Below, piece by piece: positions 1-13,944 of a stretch of 64,000 nt of DNA. The notes beneath the pieces are model-generated. The model was not told the origin of the DNA. It saw only the letters and a list, made by a program, of their open reading frames with translations, and made no database searches. How positions within the stretch are numbered: position 1 is the first letter of the stretch; each line of letters begins with the position of its first letter. The stretch is from Membranipora membranacea (Eukaryota; Bryozoa; Gymnolaemata; Cheilostomatida; Membraniporidae), in the NCBI GenBank assembly GCA_914767715.1, contig OU612065.1, positions 35,216,001 to 35,280,000 on the forward strand, written 5' to 3'. The translations under genes were made by a program, and so were the position numbers.

Positions 1-1685
1 TTGGTGGTGGAAGTGTTTGATAGTGACCCTGTAACAATGACAACTACCCTCATCAATGAGCGTTTATGATCATCGATGAGGAGGTGGAGGGGAGCAGAAA
101 TAGGTCTGCAGAGACATGGCACTGACCTGGCACAGACATGGTGTGGCTGGCTAATGGGCTATTGATGATACACAATTAAGTTTGGTATAAAAGTGATTGC
201 TTATGGCTTTTGCAGCAAAGCTAGCTGATTAATTTTTTGAACATGGCAGATCTATTATTAGATTTTGGAACAGCACGGAACAGCACGGCACTGCTATGGG
301 GCAGGTCATACTGCTAATCGATTTAAGGAAATGGTAATAAATAATAAATGGTTGTCATTAAGTTTAACGAGGAAACGGAATTTCGTGGCAAGAAATAAAC
401 TTAAATAAATAATGTTTGACAAAAAATGTGTATAAACAAAATAATTGTTAAATCTTATAAGATTAGCTTTGACGCCATCAAAAAATTTGAGGAAATAGAA
501 ATTAACCTGCGTTATTTATGACTGTATTAGATGTGCCTGATTAATAAATTGTGGACTTTATTTGAACTCTTCTTTTTTTTAGGTTAAAAGATGTTTTATG
601 GTGAAGTAAATTGTCACTTGGTTCAAATTAATTAATGTCAGTCAGTCACACACTATTGTGTCTGGAGCTATTTCCCTGTTGTGTTTAATTTTTGTGATGA
701 TTCAATTCCTGCCTGTTCTAGTATGTGAGCTCGCTGCTGGGATTTATTCGTACATCATGGAGCCGCTATCCGCCATCAATCTCTTGGGCTTTTGACTTTG
801 TCATCACACCTGGCTGGGTGGAAATTTTTGTCACTGTTGGTTTTGAGGATTCATCTGTGACGACATACAATCGTTTTTGAAATTAATAATTGTGCTTTTG
901 CTATATGGAGCGAAGCGATGATTTTCCAACCTGTCATTATATCCACAAATTGTTGAAGATTTTGTTCCCTTTTTATCAGCGCCTACCACCCTAATCCTGG
1001 CACTATATAATTCTATAACACCCACTGAGCTGTAGGCTATTACACGCAAATACCAGCTCCGATGTGAATCATCAGAGTTTATGAAAGACTTTTTTTAAAT
1101 ATTCATGAAATTGACACGTGTTGGGCAGCTTATAGCCTGCTTTCCTGTGTCTTGGCAGCTTTTCACTGTGGGCTTAACAAGGAAGAAGATGACTATGTGG
1201 GTGGGCTCGCCACTCCCTCCCTCCTGGACATCAAATTAGATTTTCTTTAAAAAAACATTTATTTTTTTGAATTAATATGACCTTTGATTGCTGTGCTCTA
1301 CACGTGTTTCAATCGGTTGCCATGACAACAGCATTAAGCATTTTGTATGTTGATTGGAGCTGATTGTGTACTGTTGCCATATAAACTTACTCTTTCTACT
1401 TGACTATCTACAATAATTGGAGCTGAGTAAATGCGCCAGCTCACCAATATTATGCAAATTTAGTTTAATTTTAATCTACCTTACATTAGAAGTGGTGATA
1501 AAACAATAAAAGTCACAACAATCAGCTGAAAGTAAATTTGCATATAATATAGAAGCCGGATGCTGCAGATACATTTACAATTATACCAGTGTATATATCC
1601 TTACATTACGCTATCCCCTCCTGCCTCCTACCATTCCCGCACATCATAACCGGGCTATTATTAGAATCTGCGGTCTATTTGACAG
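1..1685. other. 5' flank/intron of the transglutaminase gene, no exon recognised
   Basis: This AT-rich stretch lies upstream of the first recognisable transglutaminase exon. Its ORFs are short and match no family I know. Since the N-terminal beta-sandwich and the start of the catalytic core are missing from the window, it is most simply read as intron sequence. I found no transglutaminase upstream exon in any frame, nor any convincing RNA gene. The acceptor ending in AG at 1684-1685 marks its right edge. Confidence 0.6.
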
Positions 1686-4600
1686 GAAATTGGTCAGGAG
1701 ATTACAGCGGCGGGGTCGAGCCAACTGACTGGATAAGCAGTGTAGATATCCTATCAGAGTTTATGGAGACTCGTAAGGAGGTCAAATACGGACAGTGCTG
1801 GGTGTTCTCCGGTCTCCTCACCACGCTGTTCAGAGCTGTCGGGATTCCCGCTCGAAGTATCACTAACTTTGAATCTGCTCACGATAATGATGGTAGCATG
1901 ACCATTGATAGGTAACTTTCCTATGCTCGTTTCAGTTTATAAACCAGTCAGGACTAAAACCTTACTTATATGATGAACAGCACATCTATCTATGCCAGGG
2001 CAGATATGATATTCATCATGGGCTTTAGGCAGGGATGTGTCAGCATAGTATTGAGTCAGTTTTTCTAACTTGAGTCACACTCACAGCACCCCTGGTCAGA
2101 GTCTCTCTTTCAACATTCATACCTATTTAGGGCACACGGTAACGGCACGCATGCCAGCGGTAATGGCATGCGATAGACAGGGGTGTGTGTACAAGTTGTT
2201 GGGTGTGTTCAGAGGTTAGATTAATGCATGCAAAAAATTTGTAATTTAGAACTAAACCTGCCCATCGATGGCCCAGATTTATTCATGCTCCAAGAATAGT
2301 CATTAATAACAGGGTATGAAAGGATAAACTAGTAGTTTGCTTCTAGTGTTTGCCTGTCAAAAGTGATTGAATGATGGGGTCTGCATTGTGAATGTATGAA
2401 ATTGGCAGTGTTAGACCCAGGCCTGGGTATAATTGTTATCACCATGGAGAAAGAGAATTCCAGCTCTTTATAATGGTAATGGATTCTGTACTTTTAATTC
2501 AATAATTGTTGGTTGGCGTGTTGGGGTGACTCCCAAAAACAGACTTAAAAATCAGTTAATAGCAGGGTGGTTCTGTCTGTATGTTTGTTGTTGACGTACG
2601 GACCAAACCCCAAACAGCAATTATTCTCCCACATGCATACTTTCGGCAGTGTCGTCCGTGCTGTATGAATATTCAGAAATTAATGTGGTAAATTGCTGTA
2701 AATTCAGGTGATTATTATTGACAAATGACTCAAGAATATTACTTAAATTTTAGTATGAATTTGAAAAATCATATTCAGTGTCTTGTCTTTCGGTTTTCTT
2801 CAGGCACTGGGACTACGAAGATAAGCCCCTTACTGATCTCAATGACTCCATATGGAATTTCCATGTGTGGAATGAGTGCTGGTTCAAGAGGAATGACTTA
2901 CCTGATGGGCACGACGGCTGGCAGGTGGTGGATGGTACCCCCCAGGAGAACAGTGAAGGGGTGATGCAGTGTGGACCTGCCTCTCTACACTCCATCAAAG
3001 AAGGAGAAGTCTACCTGCCTTACGATGCTAAGTTTGTTATCGCTGAGGTAATCTTTATTGATTGTTCGATTTTACATTACATGGACGCTGTGTCAATGAA
3101 CAGAAATCACAGTGCGTGCTAGCATACAAATCGGACCGCATTGCTAAATATAATTAATATGCTGTCATTAAAATAGCAGCCTTTTAAAGGTTGTGAAAAA
3201 TCTAAGGAAAGCTGTCACCGCTGTTTAATTAGAGACTCAGTTGGTTCCAGGTACGTCAGAATGAATGCGCAAACGATGAATGAAGCGCAAATGATTACCA
3301 TGCCACAACACTGTCGTCACAACCTTCTTGCTAAGTCTTTCACACGGAGCAAACAAGACAGAAAAAGGTACAGCTGAGTTTATTTTGGCTCATCAGAAGG
3401 AAAATGACACATTCCTACAGTGGTTAAGCAGCTCAATCTGGTGCTGTCCCTGCCGAGTTCTCAAGGTTATGATATCCTAATTACTGGTTAGCCTTGGACT
3501 ACACTAGACAGCTTCGCGTTGTCTCAGAAATTAGTCGGATGTGGACATGATAGACTTAACCATGGGACGCGCAGTAGAAAAAGCTTAGCGCAATTTATTT
3601 TCTTCTTACTATGAAGACTACATAAAAAAGAAACGTTGCTGCGGAACATTATGATGTCAGCGCTTTTTCCAAGCAGTACAAATTGCAGCTTTTTTTTATG
3701 CACAAGCGAAAAAGACCACACCTTTTCAATCACTTGATTGTGTCCAACTCCTTGGTCAAACAAGCAGTGGCTTTTGATTATGAACTGCATTTGGCATACC
3801 TATAATATCATGATAATGTATTGATTTCGAGTAGCGAGTAACCGGGCAATGATACAGCTGTCTTCCTTATCATAAAAAGTATTATAATATTATATTATCG
3901 GCAGAAACCTTTCACAACCTAACAGTGATATTTAAAGTTGCTAACTCATCTTCTCAACCCGTTTGCTTAAAATAGCCTGAATTTCCACCAGCCAAAGTTT
4001 GCTCAAGTTTGCTCGACTTATTTTCACTTACAAATTTAGACACAGAGTTGTGAAGGTAGGCTCCCCCCCCCCCCGCATAATTTTGGCTAATCAAAGGAAA
4101 TTTTCTGGAAAAGCCCAAAGTTTTACAAAGATTTCCATTTCGCTGTTATTTTAGTATATTAGTATTTCAAATTAGCCAGTCTAAGGGTGAAGCTCCTGTA
4201 ATTACCGCTGATTAACTGTATATATAGATAGGAAAGCTTGGGTCACATAAACAGGTTTTCACATATTATTGTCATGTACACCCACAACCATTCCAACATG
4301 TTTACAGTGTGATTTAGGGTGATTTATAACCTTAAATGACTATATCGTGAAATTAGACAGATCTGATTATTTCAATTGATGATGGAAATTAATTTATTTT
4401 AAGCACAAGTTTAAATGGGTACCCTGGTTCAATGTATTGTACATATTTGATGTGGTTTAAATACTCGTTTGCTTATGCGTGTGTAAGTATACTGGTAGCT
4501 AATTTCCAACAGCTACCAGTATATTTGCGTTTATATATAGACACCTCTTAGGTCCGTCGCGGCACTCGATGTGCGCTGTGCCTTACTATGACGTGTATTG

Positions 4601-7600
4601 CGTATAGACTCGAGTGCCGTTGTCTTCTTGTGCATTCGTTAAGGTTATCGGAGTTCGGTAAACAACTTGTCTTGTGATTTCTGAATGGCCACACAGCGGT
4701 ATGATGTCACATGTAAATGTGCTCAGACTCTTGACACAAGACGATGATGTTATATTCTACATCAACTTGTCATGCTATCCCGAATTCCTGGTTGTGTAAC
4801 ATTTTCTTGGCGGCTGTTGACGGATCTAGGAGATTCTGGATAAAAATATTTACCAGAGATCGAATGTGGTGCCATCATAAACTGTTGCATGCCTCATAAG
4901 AACAGGATTTCTTTTGTCACAAGGATGTACATTTAAACCGTAACCTGTCATACAAAATTCAGGTTATGACACAATTGGAGCAAACATTTTTATGCAGATT
5001 ATGATGGTGCACTTTCGCTTGACTGTCTTGGCCTCCCATGTTTTTTGGCTAGGACACTGGACTTATCTATCAAAGCGGGTATGATACCCAAAGTTCAGAT
5101 TGCCTCATACTGAATGGTACAATCGGCGTTTGATTTTCAAATTGACAGTGATGAATTGTAAAAGAAAAATATTACACTTAAAAAAGCATGATTGTAAAGC
5201 TTCATCCTGAATGTCGACAAAATTCCAGGTCATGAATGCCCTACATTGTGGCTTTATTTTATTTACCAACATCCTGCTATTGTTCAAAAAGAAGATGAAA
5301 GAATATTACGATAATATTTTGCATAATACTTGCATTTATTTGAGGGAATTCTACACAGGCCTATTTCAGTATTTCATCCTTCCGTCGGTGTAAAATCAAT
5401 AAATACAGGAAGGTGCTTCCCTGCGCTGACTGCAAATCCAATAAGTGATGCAAAGAGTTCGATCGAACGGCAGGCTTCTCCATTACATTATAGTCACAGT
5501 GAATAGCTAAACAGTGTACTGTATAATGAAACCCTGCTGCTACCGCTGCTGCTAATATCGAGCGAAAAGTCAATTAATGTCGCAAGTCTTGCTCAACGAC
5601 TGATAGGAATACCCTGTGCTTTGGGGAACACCTCACAAAGGATTTCCCAAGACAGGTCATTGCCACACATCATCAATGGCAGACAGAGCAGCTTAGAGAG
5701 AGATCCTCTAGCTTGCGTGAGTAATTAGTGATTTACCTGGCCGTCGAGCCAGGCGTAGGCGACCTATCAATCGTGCAAATAACTTTGATCAGCTTTATCC
5801 AGAAAACTTAACCGGTTTATGGAGAATTGTGAAATGGCCACTAGCACTTTAGATACGCCGATATGCCTCGTGAGATATAAACAACACTCTAGTGGTAAGG
5901 CAATGCTTGAGAGAGCACACGAGCTACGCCAGAATCAACACAACAGGTGTTTTCGAGTGAACTTTTAAAGTGACAAGGTGAATGTCCCTTATCTGACTGC
6001 AAAGGAACTACAATGATGGGGCAAAAAACTTAGAAAATATAATTTCTTCCTGTGGGAAAATAAATTTGCTGCTACAATTTTATCACATTGGGGACTTTAT
6101 TTTAAATGCACTTAGGGAGAACAGACCGGATCTTGAATAACTTCGGTATTTAAACTTGCTTCAATCAAATTTTTCCAACTCTTCTGAATTATGTTGGTCG
6201 ATTTCACAGTTAGATAATAATAATAATATGCTCTTTCCTTGGTTCAAAACTTGCACAGGAATTCAACTGGGGGAAGGGGGCGAAAGGGAATTCGGTTGTA
6301 AAAATCACAATAGAGTAGAGGAGTAAATCTTGGCCACAGTAAAGATTAGCTTATTTGGCGTGACGAAATTAATGTTAGCTAGCACCAATTTTAGCTAGAT
6401 AGGGTTTAGAGTTTTTATGAAGTATTGTTATTGAGTTATTTTAAGCTGACCACATATGTAGTTATTTCAAGCTGGTGCTCAAAGGCAAGCTTTTACTCTT
6501 TCAGGGTAACTAGGCTAGAGAATGACAGAACATGATAATAAACTTTATCAAATTCCTTCCTGTTTTGGCCGACAGCTTATGTTGATGATGCCGGGTCAAG
6601 CGTCTATACATGTTTTGGTCAAAGCCACGAGGACTTCTCTTGGAATCCCACAAATATTTGTTCCCTGGAGAACCTAAAATGCTGCAATCCTTATTGCAGG
6701 AAGCTCTCCGATTAGCTGCTATAGATTATTCACCTGTACAGCGGCTTACTATTTCTGTCTCAAGGGACACAATGTCACTTATTCATATGAGACAGTTTAA
6801 TATCTACGCTATTATTTGATTGGTTCTTCCCCACCTTTACCATTATATCCATAATGACAACCTTTTACATTGAAAGTCAGCTATCACAAGGGAGGATGTG
6901 TCCTAATGCTCATATTAAAACAAAACACTCAAATCCCTGTGGAGTTTATGAAATGAAATTCCGTTTTTTTTACCCTGAAATTGTTTGAATGATATAACTA
7001 AGACTGTTGAGACAAAAAGTTGTTGCCATTCATATAAAAATAACATAATATGCTAGACTAGAGTACACCGAATTTCATGAAAAGATACAACTTTCTATGA
7101 CGTCATACTGCAGCCGGCTATAATATTTATTCAGAGATATGTGTCCATCAATCCGTACGAAGCCAAGCAATTAATGTAAACCCAGAGTGGCGCACGGTGA
7201 AAAATATTACGGTCCACTTGCTTCGAGCAAGACAGCCTTTGATGATATCATAAATAACCTGCTATTTGATAGAATTTCGAAATCAAAATTGAAATTAATG
7301 TCAAAAGTTAAAAGTTTGTGCACATAGTTGCATTAATCACAGTATGTCATTTTGACCTGACTGTTATGTATTTCAAGCTAAGATTAATCACCTTTATCTG
7401 TAGAAGACGGTCCCACCTAGGTAGTCGGGGGGGGGGGGGGGGACTTGTTGTTTGCACACATAGAAGTTAAACCAGGATATGACATGATCAAAAACTTTCT
7501 GTGACCTTTCAATTTTTTGCAATATTTTATATTTACACTCTTACATCCCCATTGTCCTTGTCCTTGACTAAGAACACCATAATATAACAATAACAAACAA

Positions 7601-10600
7601 ATATACAAGCTGCGGTCAAGGTCAAGGTCGCCAGGCATTTTTTGTACTTTACAAACCTACCCGGCTCCCATGGAGTGAATTGTTCTGGCTCTACCCTGTC
7701 TGGATCAGCCCTGTCTGGAATAACCACAGCAAAATCCTGGTAATTATTTTTTATTAATTTGTACCTTTTGTTTTACAGGTTAATGGTGATATAATAGAAT
7801 GGGTACAGGAAAAGGATAAAGATATGACTCCAGTGTGGAAAGAAGCTGCCTCTGTCGGCTTCAATATCTCCACCAAATCTGTGGGTAGCAATGATCGGGA
7901 GGATGTTACTCACCTATATAAGTACCCAGAAGGCAGCAGTAGGGAACGTGAAGTGATCAAAAGCATCTCTAAGTTCAGGTATAGAAAAGTGATAAAGTGG
8001 TTGAAAGCTGATTTGAGTAGGTCTGCATTGCGTTGTAGAATCTATGCGTCAGTATTGGGAGGCTTTATCAGCTAGGGAAGCTTATAGGAATCGTGTTCTC
8101 TTCCATGGGATTTACTGTATTTATAAGCATGTTTGCAAATAAATACTGCTAGCCCCATGTACCTGACCGATGCCATGCTCTCAGAACGTGAGCGAAAACT
8201 GTTGTCTTAATTATAAAGCCAGAAAATTTAAAAGGAATCGAAACATTGATCATTCATGGGGGTTTTTTTTCATATTTGAATATTTTCATCACAAAACTCT
8301 GAAAGATATTTTGATTGGAAATAATGAGCCAGAAATATCTAAACAGCTTTATAAGATATTTTTATAAATATCCTGAAACTAGAATTGGCAAAAATTGAAC
8401 ACTTGATTTTGACAACTTTAAGTCAAGTCCCCAAAAGAATACAAATAATAATTTGAAAAAACTATTGCCTCGTCCATTTACCATCATACTTGTTCTGACT
8501 CCAAGTGCGTTTTGTTGACTCAGCTCCCCAGAAAATTCAGGGCCCATACTTTCACATCATACTCCTGCCCTGTCATAGTGTAAGTAAACCAATCCACGTT
8601 TCCTCTTGATAAGGAAATCCCCCCCTCTCCAAGGGGTGCTGACACAATTAAACACGTGCCCTGTGTGCACCGCCTTCGTGCAGAGTAAACTCTTCTCTGA
8701 GAAAATCTCTGCAGGCTGCATGGTGAATATTGGGATCAACATGGTATACTATAATGACATTTAGCCGCTATGAGAATGATTCAATGGTTGTGTGTGTGTG
8801 TGTTCAGTCTTGGGCGTCTCAACAAGGGGTCTGCTTTGGGGATATAATTGTCAAAATACCATGGCGCATGTGATATAACGATCTATTTATTATCAAACCT
8901 GAAAATCTAGGCATTTATTTCCTCCAAATAGCCTAGGAAATCATTTCCATCGGAATGCGTAATGGGACCCATAGTGTTCAACAATCCAGGCCAATAGGAA
9001 AATGTAATTGCTGAAAAGGACTACGGAACTTCAATGAAGGAAACAGAATTTTGGGTCTTCTCTTCAATAGTAAACAATTTTTTTTTTGATCCTCAATGCC
9101 ACCATTTCAGTATCTCTATACCCTCTTATGGTAATTCGTCAAGTATAAAATTCACTCATTGCCTGATTCGTTCGATGACATCATCGTTATTTTTTCGAAG
9201 CAAAGATTTGCAACATCTAAAAATGAAGCGATTTTGAGGATTATGAGCCAAGTTGCTAAATTTAATCTGTTGTATAATTTTGTCCTGCAGCGTTTATGGA
9301 TGTGTATGGGCAACACGTGATGGTAGTCTCTCTTGGAGGGAAATCCTTGTATAATGCGGTTCCGTTTATGTCAAAGTGATGAATGTATAATTCATAAAAA
9401 CATTTAAATGGTGGTCGGAAGCGCCTGCATTTTTATGGTGGTTTACATGCCTTTTGTAGTCGGTGCCATATACCCATCAATCACATGCTTTATTAAACGT
9501 AAATCAAAGTCGTGTGTATATTAATGATCCTGTCAACTTTATGTCAACTTGATGAGCTTTTACGGGGATTCTCCGGAAGAGAGGTTTCCCCTGCTATTAA
9601 TAGAATTTGGAGATTCCCATACTTGATGCAAGACTAATTGGCAACCATTTATTCCACATCCTAGTTACTACGGCTAATCAATGCAGCAATCGAGCGTAAT
9701 AAATCACTTTCTGTGGCTTAAGCGTTACCAGGGAGTTTGGATGATATTATTCCCTCTTTGTGGGTGGGGTTTTATACGTCTCGTAAAATACTTCCGAGAT
9801 TTCGGCTGCAAGAATTATCCAGGTCATTTTTTGCTGAGCTTGTTAGTAATGTTAGTAATGTGTATAATAGTTACAGCCAGTTAATTATCTGGTAAAATAC
9901 ATTAGGTTCTTGTTGTTTTACCTGATTTTTGCACTGTCTAAATCCGATCCTTTTTGTTTTAGTTCCCGTAAGGAAGACCTGTTGGATTTCTACGATGTGA
10001 GCAAGACAAAGACAGTGAACTTTGAGTTGTCCGGTGTTGGACACAGCTCCGGGGACGTCGACATCAAACTCGATCTCAAGAGGTCTGTAATCTAATACAA
10101 TAGCTATGGATATTCCCTAGGAAATATATTTAAAGTTTTTCAATTTAAATTTGTATTTAATTTAGCAATAATATTTCTGCAGCAAATAAGGTTAATGATG
10201 TTTTATAAAAAGCCATAGAAATGAGTGCAGATATCTCATTACAAACAGTTACCATGTTTAGTTACATCGCTGCTAAATTTAGGTGGAAAACAAAACTTAT
10301 TGCCAGTCTATTATGGTCTTAGCTGGGTATTTTCCCATTATTTATTTGAGACAAAGCTAACTAGGTGTTATAATTGTACCTTCACCCGATACTTTGTTGT
10401 GTATTTCAGCTCGGATAAGCGAGATCTAAATGTAGATGTGACATTGACATGTGTAGCTAGCTACTACAACGGAGTGACGGGCGACGATCTCAAGACACTT
10501 CATAAATCAACCAAGGTCAGTTCTGTGTGTAAAAATACATATCTGTATGTACAATGGTGCTGTGAAGCAGACTTTGGTATATCATTTCAAGTTAATAAAT

Positions 10601-11313
10601 GGAAAAATTAACTGGAAAACTCATGATTAAATTTTGCTGACGGAGTGAATGCCTTATTTTGCTGGATGAATAAGCTATTTTTGTGATCACCCACCCTCTA
10701 TTAATAATTGTTTAGATTAAAATGGTAACCAAGTTGTGATTGACACTAAGCGTTGATTATTATATCAGGATGGTTTGTACGGAGGCCCAATTCTAGTGCG
10801 TGCCATCTCAAGCGTAAACGTGACATAATATCGGTGTATGGTGTTTGGTTTCAGCTGTTTCCGGGGACTCCAGCTCTCATTGAGATGGCTTTGGAAGGAA
10901 AGGATTATCTGAATAAGATAGCCACAGATGCTATGATCACTGTATTCTGTAAGGCTAAGGTACGAGAGACCGGTCAAAGATTCTTCAAGAAGGAGACCTT
11001 TACAGTGGACCACCCAGATATCGAGCTGGAGGCCCCTGGTTCTGTAGACCGTGGACAGGAGTTCACTGTAGATGTCAGCTTCCACAACGAGCTCAGCATT
11101 CCTCTCACTGAGTGTCGCCTGATCGTCGAAGGTCCTGGTGTCTACTCCGTCAAACCTGTCAAGATCGCCAAGTCTGTTATCGGTGCCGGCGACAAGCTTA
11201 ATCAAACCATCACATTCAAGGCAAGAGCAAGCGGCTTTAAGGAAATCATCGCTCATCTTCATACAAGGCAACTACAGAATATTACTGGCAGCACAAGCAT
11301 AAGAGTGTACTGA
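1686..11313 (+). CDS. transglutaminase (annulin/TGM-like), 3' part of gene, six exons
   Basis: This is a calcium-dependent protein-glutamine gamma-glutamyltransferase, which makes isopeptide cross-links between glutamine and lysine side chains. Exons are 1686-1911, 2804-3047, 7779-7978, 9963-10082, 10410-10515 and 10855-11313, with consistent phases and a TGA stop. Exon one holds the catalytic cysteine in YGQCWVF, preceded by a core segment around WSGDY. Exon two holds the catalytic histidine in WNFHVWNE and the aspartate in [10 protein letters not shown], completing the Cys-His-Asp triad. Exons three to six encode the end of the core and the two C-terminal beta-barrels. About 450 residues are visible where the family usually has about 690-800, so the N-terminal beta-sandwich lies outside the window. 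No signal peptide can be judged. The donor after the fourth visible exon (GTCTGT) is weak but frame-consistent. WNFHVWNE resembles annulin, TGM1 and factor XIIIA more than TGM2; the exact orthologue is unresolved. Confidence 0.95.
4488..4523. repeat. hairpin with 13-bp perfect arms
   Basis: TATACTGGTAGCT at 4488-4500 is exactly repeated in reverse complement at 4511-4523, leaving a ten-base loop. It sits inside an intron. A second inverted repeat (CGGCACTCGA at 4560-4569 and its complement at 4610-4619) follows closely. Confidence 0.7.
6312..6509 (+). mobile_element. GTTAGCTAGC-family MITE, copy 1
   Basis: This roughly 200-bp non-coding repeat starts at TAGAGGAGTAAA and ends at TTTACTCTTTCAGGGTAA, so its ends are short inverted repeats of GAGTAAA type. 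Inside it has ATGTTAGCTAGC and TTTTAGCTAG words shared with copies at 26335, 26924, 28571, 30820 and 49553. It sits in a transglutaminase intron. It has no coding capacity, so it is a candidate non-autonomous DNA transposon. Outer edges are approximate. Confidence 0.6.
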
Positions 11314-13589
11314 TGATGAATGTTACTCAGGCAGTAGTACCTGTCCCTCCCACTGCCGCGTCGTTCTGTTTTTGGATACTTTGTACAAATTAACTGTCAT
11401 CTCAGAGGAATCTAACTATGCAAATTCTCCTAACTCAAGCTTTATTGCTCTTTTTTTAATTCTCTGATCAAAATGATATTGGATGGTACTCTTACACACG
11501 CACATCTTATGTTTTATTTTTAACACTATGATCTGACACTATTTTCCCCGGTTGAATTGAGGATCTTACATATTTTATATTTCTACAAGTTGAATTTAGA
11601 AGTTGAATGTGGTTCGTAGAGTTATACTTATGACCTTTTTCATTCGTCACTAGTTCTCAGATAGCTAGAATAATGTTTGATTTGGCACCTCTATAATAAC
11701 AATGTACAAAACTTCATCCAATTTGGTTATATATAGGGCTTTTTGAAATTCTGTTCGTTTTCCTAGACATCTCTAAAAATAAAAGCAGCGCACCTCTAGA
11801 TCTCATTACACGGCAGTGGCTGGGTTACAAATTACTTTTTGAGTACATTATGATAATACTGCAGTGTGCAGGTAAAAAGTGAACAAGCAGCAACTGCTGG
11901 CAGCTGAAAGGTTGCTGCCAGTTCAAGGTTGGGCCACAAAAACACTTCCCAGAATGTTTGCCAATGTAAGATACTGATTGCAACTGCAAGTTGTAATTAA
12001 TGTGTGCCAATATAGCATGTTGCAGACATTCTCATAATTCAGCAATCGGTGCATTTAAAATTTTCTTTCCGGAATTCTTGTTGCGAGGATTCTGCACCAA
12101 TCTGTCCACTATTGTACAAGAAGTGAAGTAGCGCACTGATTACATGTAGTGTCCGGTGTAAATAGTTCAATTCTTCTGTTGCGCTAATAATTGGATTAGA
12201 AAAAGTAATATTCAGCGCTTATAAACTCTTTTGGTGATGCAAGGCCAATAAATTAAATTGCATATCGATCATAATGTCTACTGAAAGGTTACTTACACTT
12301 TGCGCTGTGTATTGCGTCGGGTATTACAGCCATATTTCAGGCATCAATAGTAAAATAATCAGATATACGTAGTTTCTATCAATAGAAGTTTAGCCTGGGT
12401 TGGTGTAATATCGGAGAGAGGGTGTACTCTGGTCTTCGCCCATCAAATCTCATAATTGGCTGGATAACCGCAAGCTTTCATAGACAGAAATGTTCATTCA
12501 ATCAAATTTTGGATTGTTATTACCCTCAATTAATTAGTATCATTGGTTATTTATTAGGAGAATCCTACATTGTGCAACAGTTCCGAGGGATTCCCTCTTA
12601 ATGATACTCAAGATAGCAATCAGTTGGGCAAGCCCTTCCTTCCAGGTTTTAGCAATGTTGTAAATTAATAAGTGTCTGACATATAATAGGACCATCAATC
12701 CTAGCTAAGCGGTATTAAAGATTCTTATCCATCATCAATAGTTAATTAATGTTTACTAATCACCTCCCCCTACTTATCATCTACTTTATCATTATCTGAG
12801 ACCAGGTGGGGAACTCCCTGTACTGTATAATGCACAGTACCAACAAGCCGACCATTACTAGCTAGTCTCAGGATGTGGCTGCAAACACCCTCATCAATCA
12901 CTGGATTATGTTGTTAACAATCGCGGATCGGAAACAGTTATCCTTTGCACGACATGCCAAGAAAAATCAATGATAAACAAAAGCCCACCAGGCCTGCTAT
13001 ACTTCCTATTTTGAACCGATGAATTATTTAATGACCTGCATTTAAAGAATGAACACTGCTATCATCAGGCTAAACCACAGAATCAATATGTGCATATCAC
13101 TGATTCATGGATTTCCTCTGTGCAATATAAGTGGAAATCTATCGATACGTGTACTTAAATTTTTTGTACCACATCATGATAAGAATGACAACAAAAGTAC
13201 TATGTGTTATAAAAATTACATCATACAGAATGACCAAGAGGGAATCAGTTTCAATGTAATACCCAAAAATCATGGATTAAGGTACACTCTCGACATGCGA
13301 CTCAATTTAGGTGAGATGTACTTGTATGTGATTACGGAATGCAAACACCATTGCTTCATGCCGAAATAAGTTCTGTAGCCATGATCTATATTTTCCCAAA
13401 ATGCGCTATTACAAAGATGGAACACCTATATTTGACATATGATAATCGTACCAGATGTTTGCTGAAATTCCATAAGTACACGGTGAAATTTTTTAAAAAT
13501 GAAATGCTAAAATATGTGCAGTCGTTACACTGGAAAGGAATTCCCTATTGATCCCTGTAATCATGGTTTGTACATTGGCTGGGAACTCC
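11314..13589. other. intergenic region, transglutaminase to EGR
   Basis: The first 0.5 kb is probably transglutaminase 3' UTR. The remainder is AT-rich and holds short unrecognised ORFs (the largest, 106 codons at 13049-13369, has no family resemblance). It probably includes distal EGR regulatory DNA, but I can name no specific element before about 13600. Confidence 0.6.
11778..11783 (+). terminator. candidate transglutaminase polyadenylation signal
   Basis: AATAAA lies about 465 bases after the transglutaminase stop codon and is the first clear canonical signal downstream. This gives a 3' UTR near 0.5 kb. Confidence 0.5.
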
Positions 13590-13597
13590 ATGGTACT

Positions 13598-13694
13598 CTA
13601 TTTTAGGATACTCGGTAGGAAATAGGAATCCCATATTTGGATTGTGACGTCAAAATACGTCACAAACTATAGGAAGTCGACTTTCCTTATAAGG
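13598..13694 (+). promoter_or_regulatory. EGR proximal enhancer: two SRF CArG boxes, ETS site, CRE
   Basis: Two perfect CC(A/T)6GG serum response elements are visible: CCATATTTGG at 13631-13640 and CCTTATAAGG at 13685-13694. Between them are a perfect CRE TGACGTCA (13645-13652), a second half-CRE ACGTCA (13657-13662) that makes an inverted repeat with the first, and an ETS core AGGAAGT (13671-13677) eight bases before the second CArG box, the arrangement used by SRF/ternary-complex-factor pairs. A one-mismatch CArG (CTATTTTAGG) is at 13598-13607. The cluster lies about 480-580 bases before the start codon. SRF/Elk and CREB control is the known mode for vertebrate EGR1; here it is inferred from the sites alone. 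Confidence 0.75.
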
Positions 13695-13944
13695 ATTGGG
13701 ATTGCCTCTCGTGCTTGCACGGCAACTTTCAGACTTGTAGTTTTCAAAAGGACTTCCCTGTCTAAATTCATGCTTTGAGCTCCAAATCCATTCCTAAAAG
13801 TAAGATATTCTGAAACTCTTTCATTTTAGCTAAATATTGATGTAAAATACTCAATAAAATACCTCTTTTATGCCCAAATAACCTTAGATTATGCATTCAG
13901 TCTTACTTGGAACAGGGGAAACTCCTTCAGTATACATATGGTCG

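Larger units (their letters stand above)
3048..7778 (+). other. 4.7-kb transglutaminase intron
   Basis: This is the largest visible intron of the transglutaminase gene, bounded by GTAATC and a polypyrimidine-ACAG acceptor. It holds a C homopolymer near 4063-4075, two hairpins at 4488-4619, a MITE copy at 6312-6509 and a G homopolymer near 7427-7442. I see no coding sequence in it. Confidence 0.8.

Noticed and set aside
10765-11271. 168-codon antisense ORF over the last transglutaminase exon
   Set aside because: Shadow of the strongly coding opposite strand; the plus-strand exon has clear family conservation.
13049-13369. 106-codon ORF upstream of EGR
   Set aside because: No family match, no splice context; treated as intergenic.
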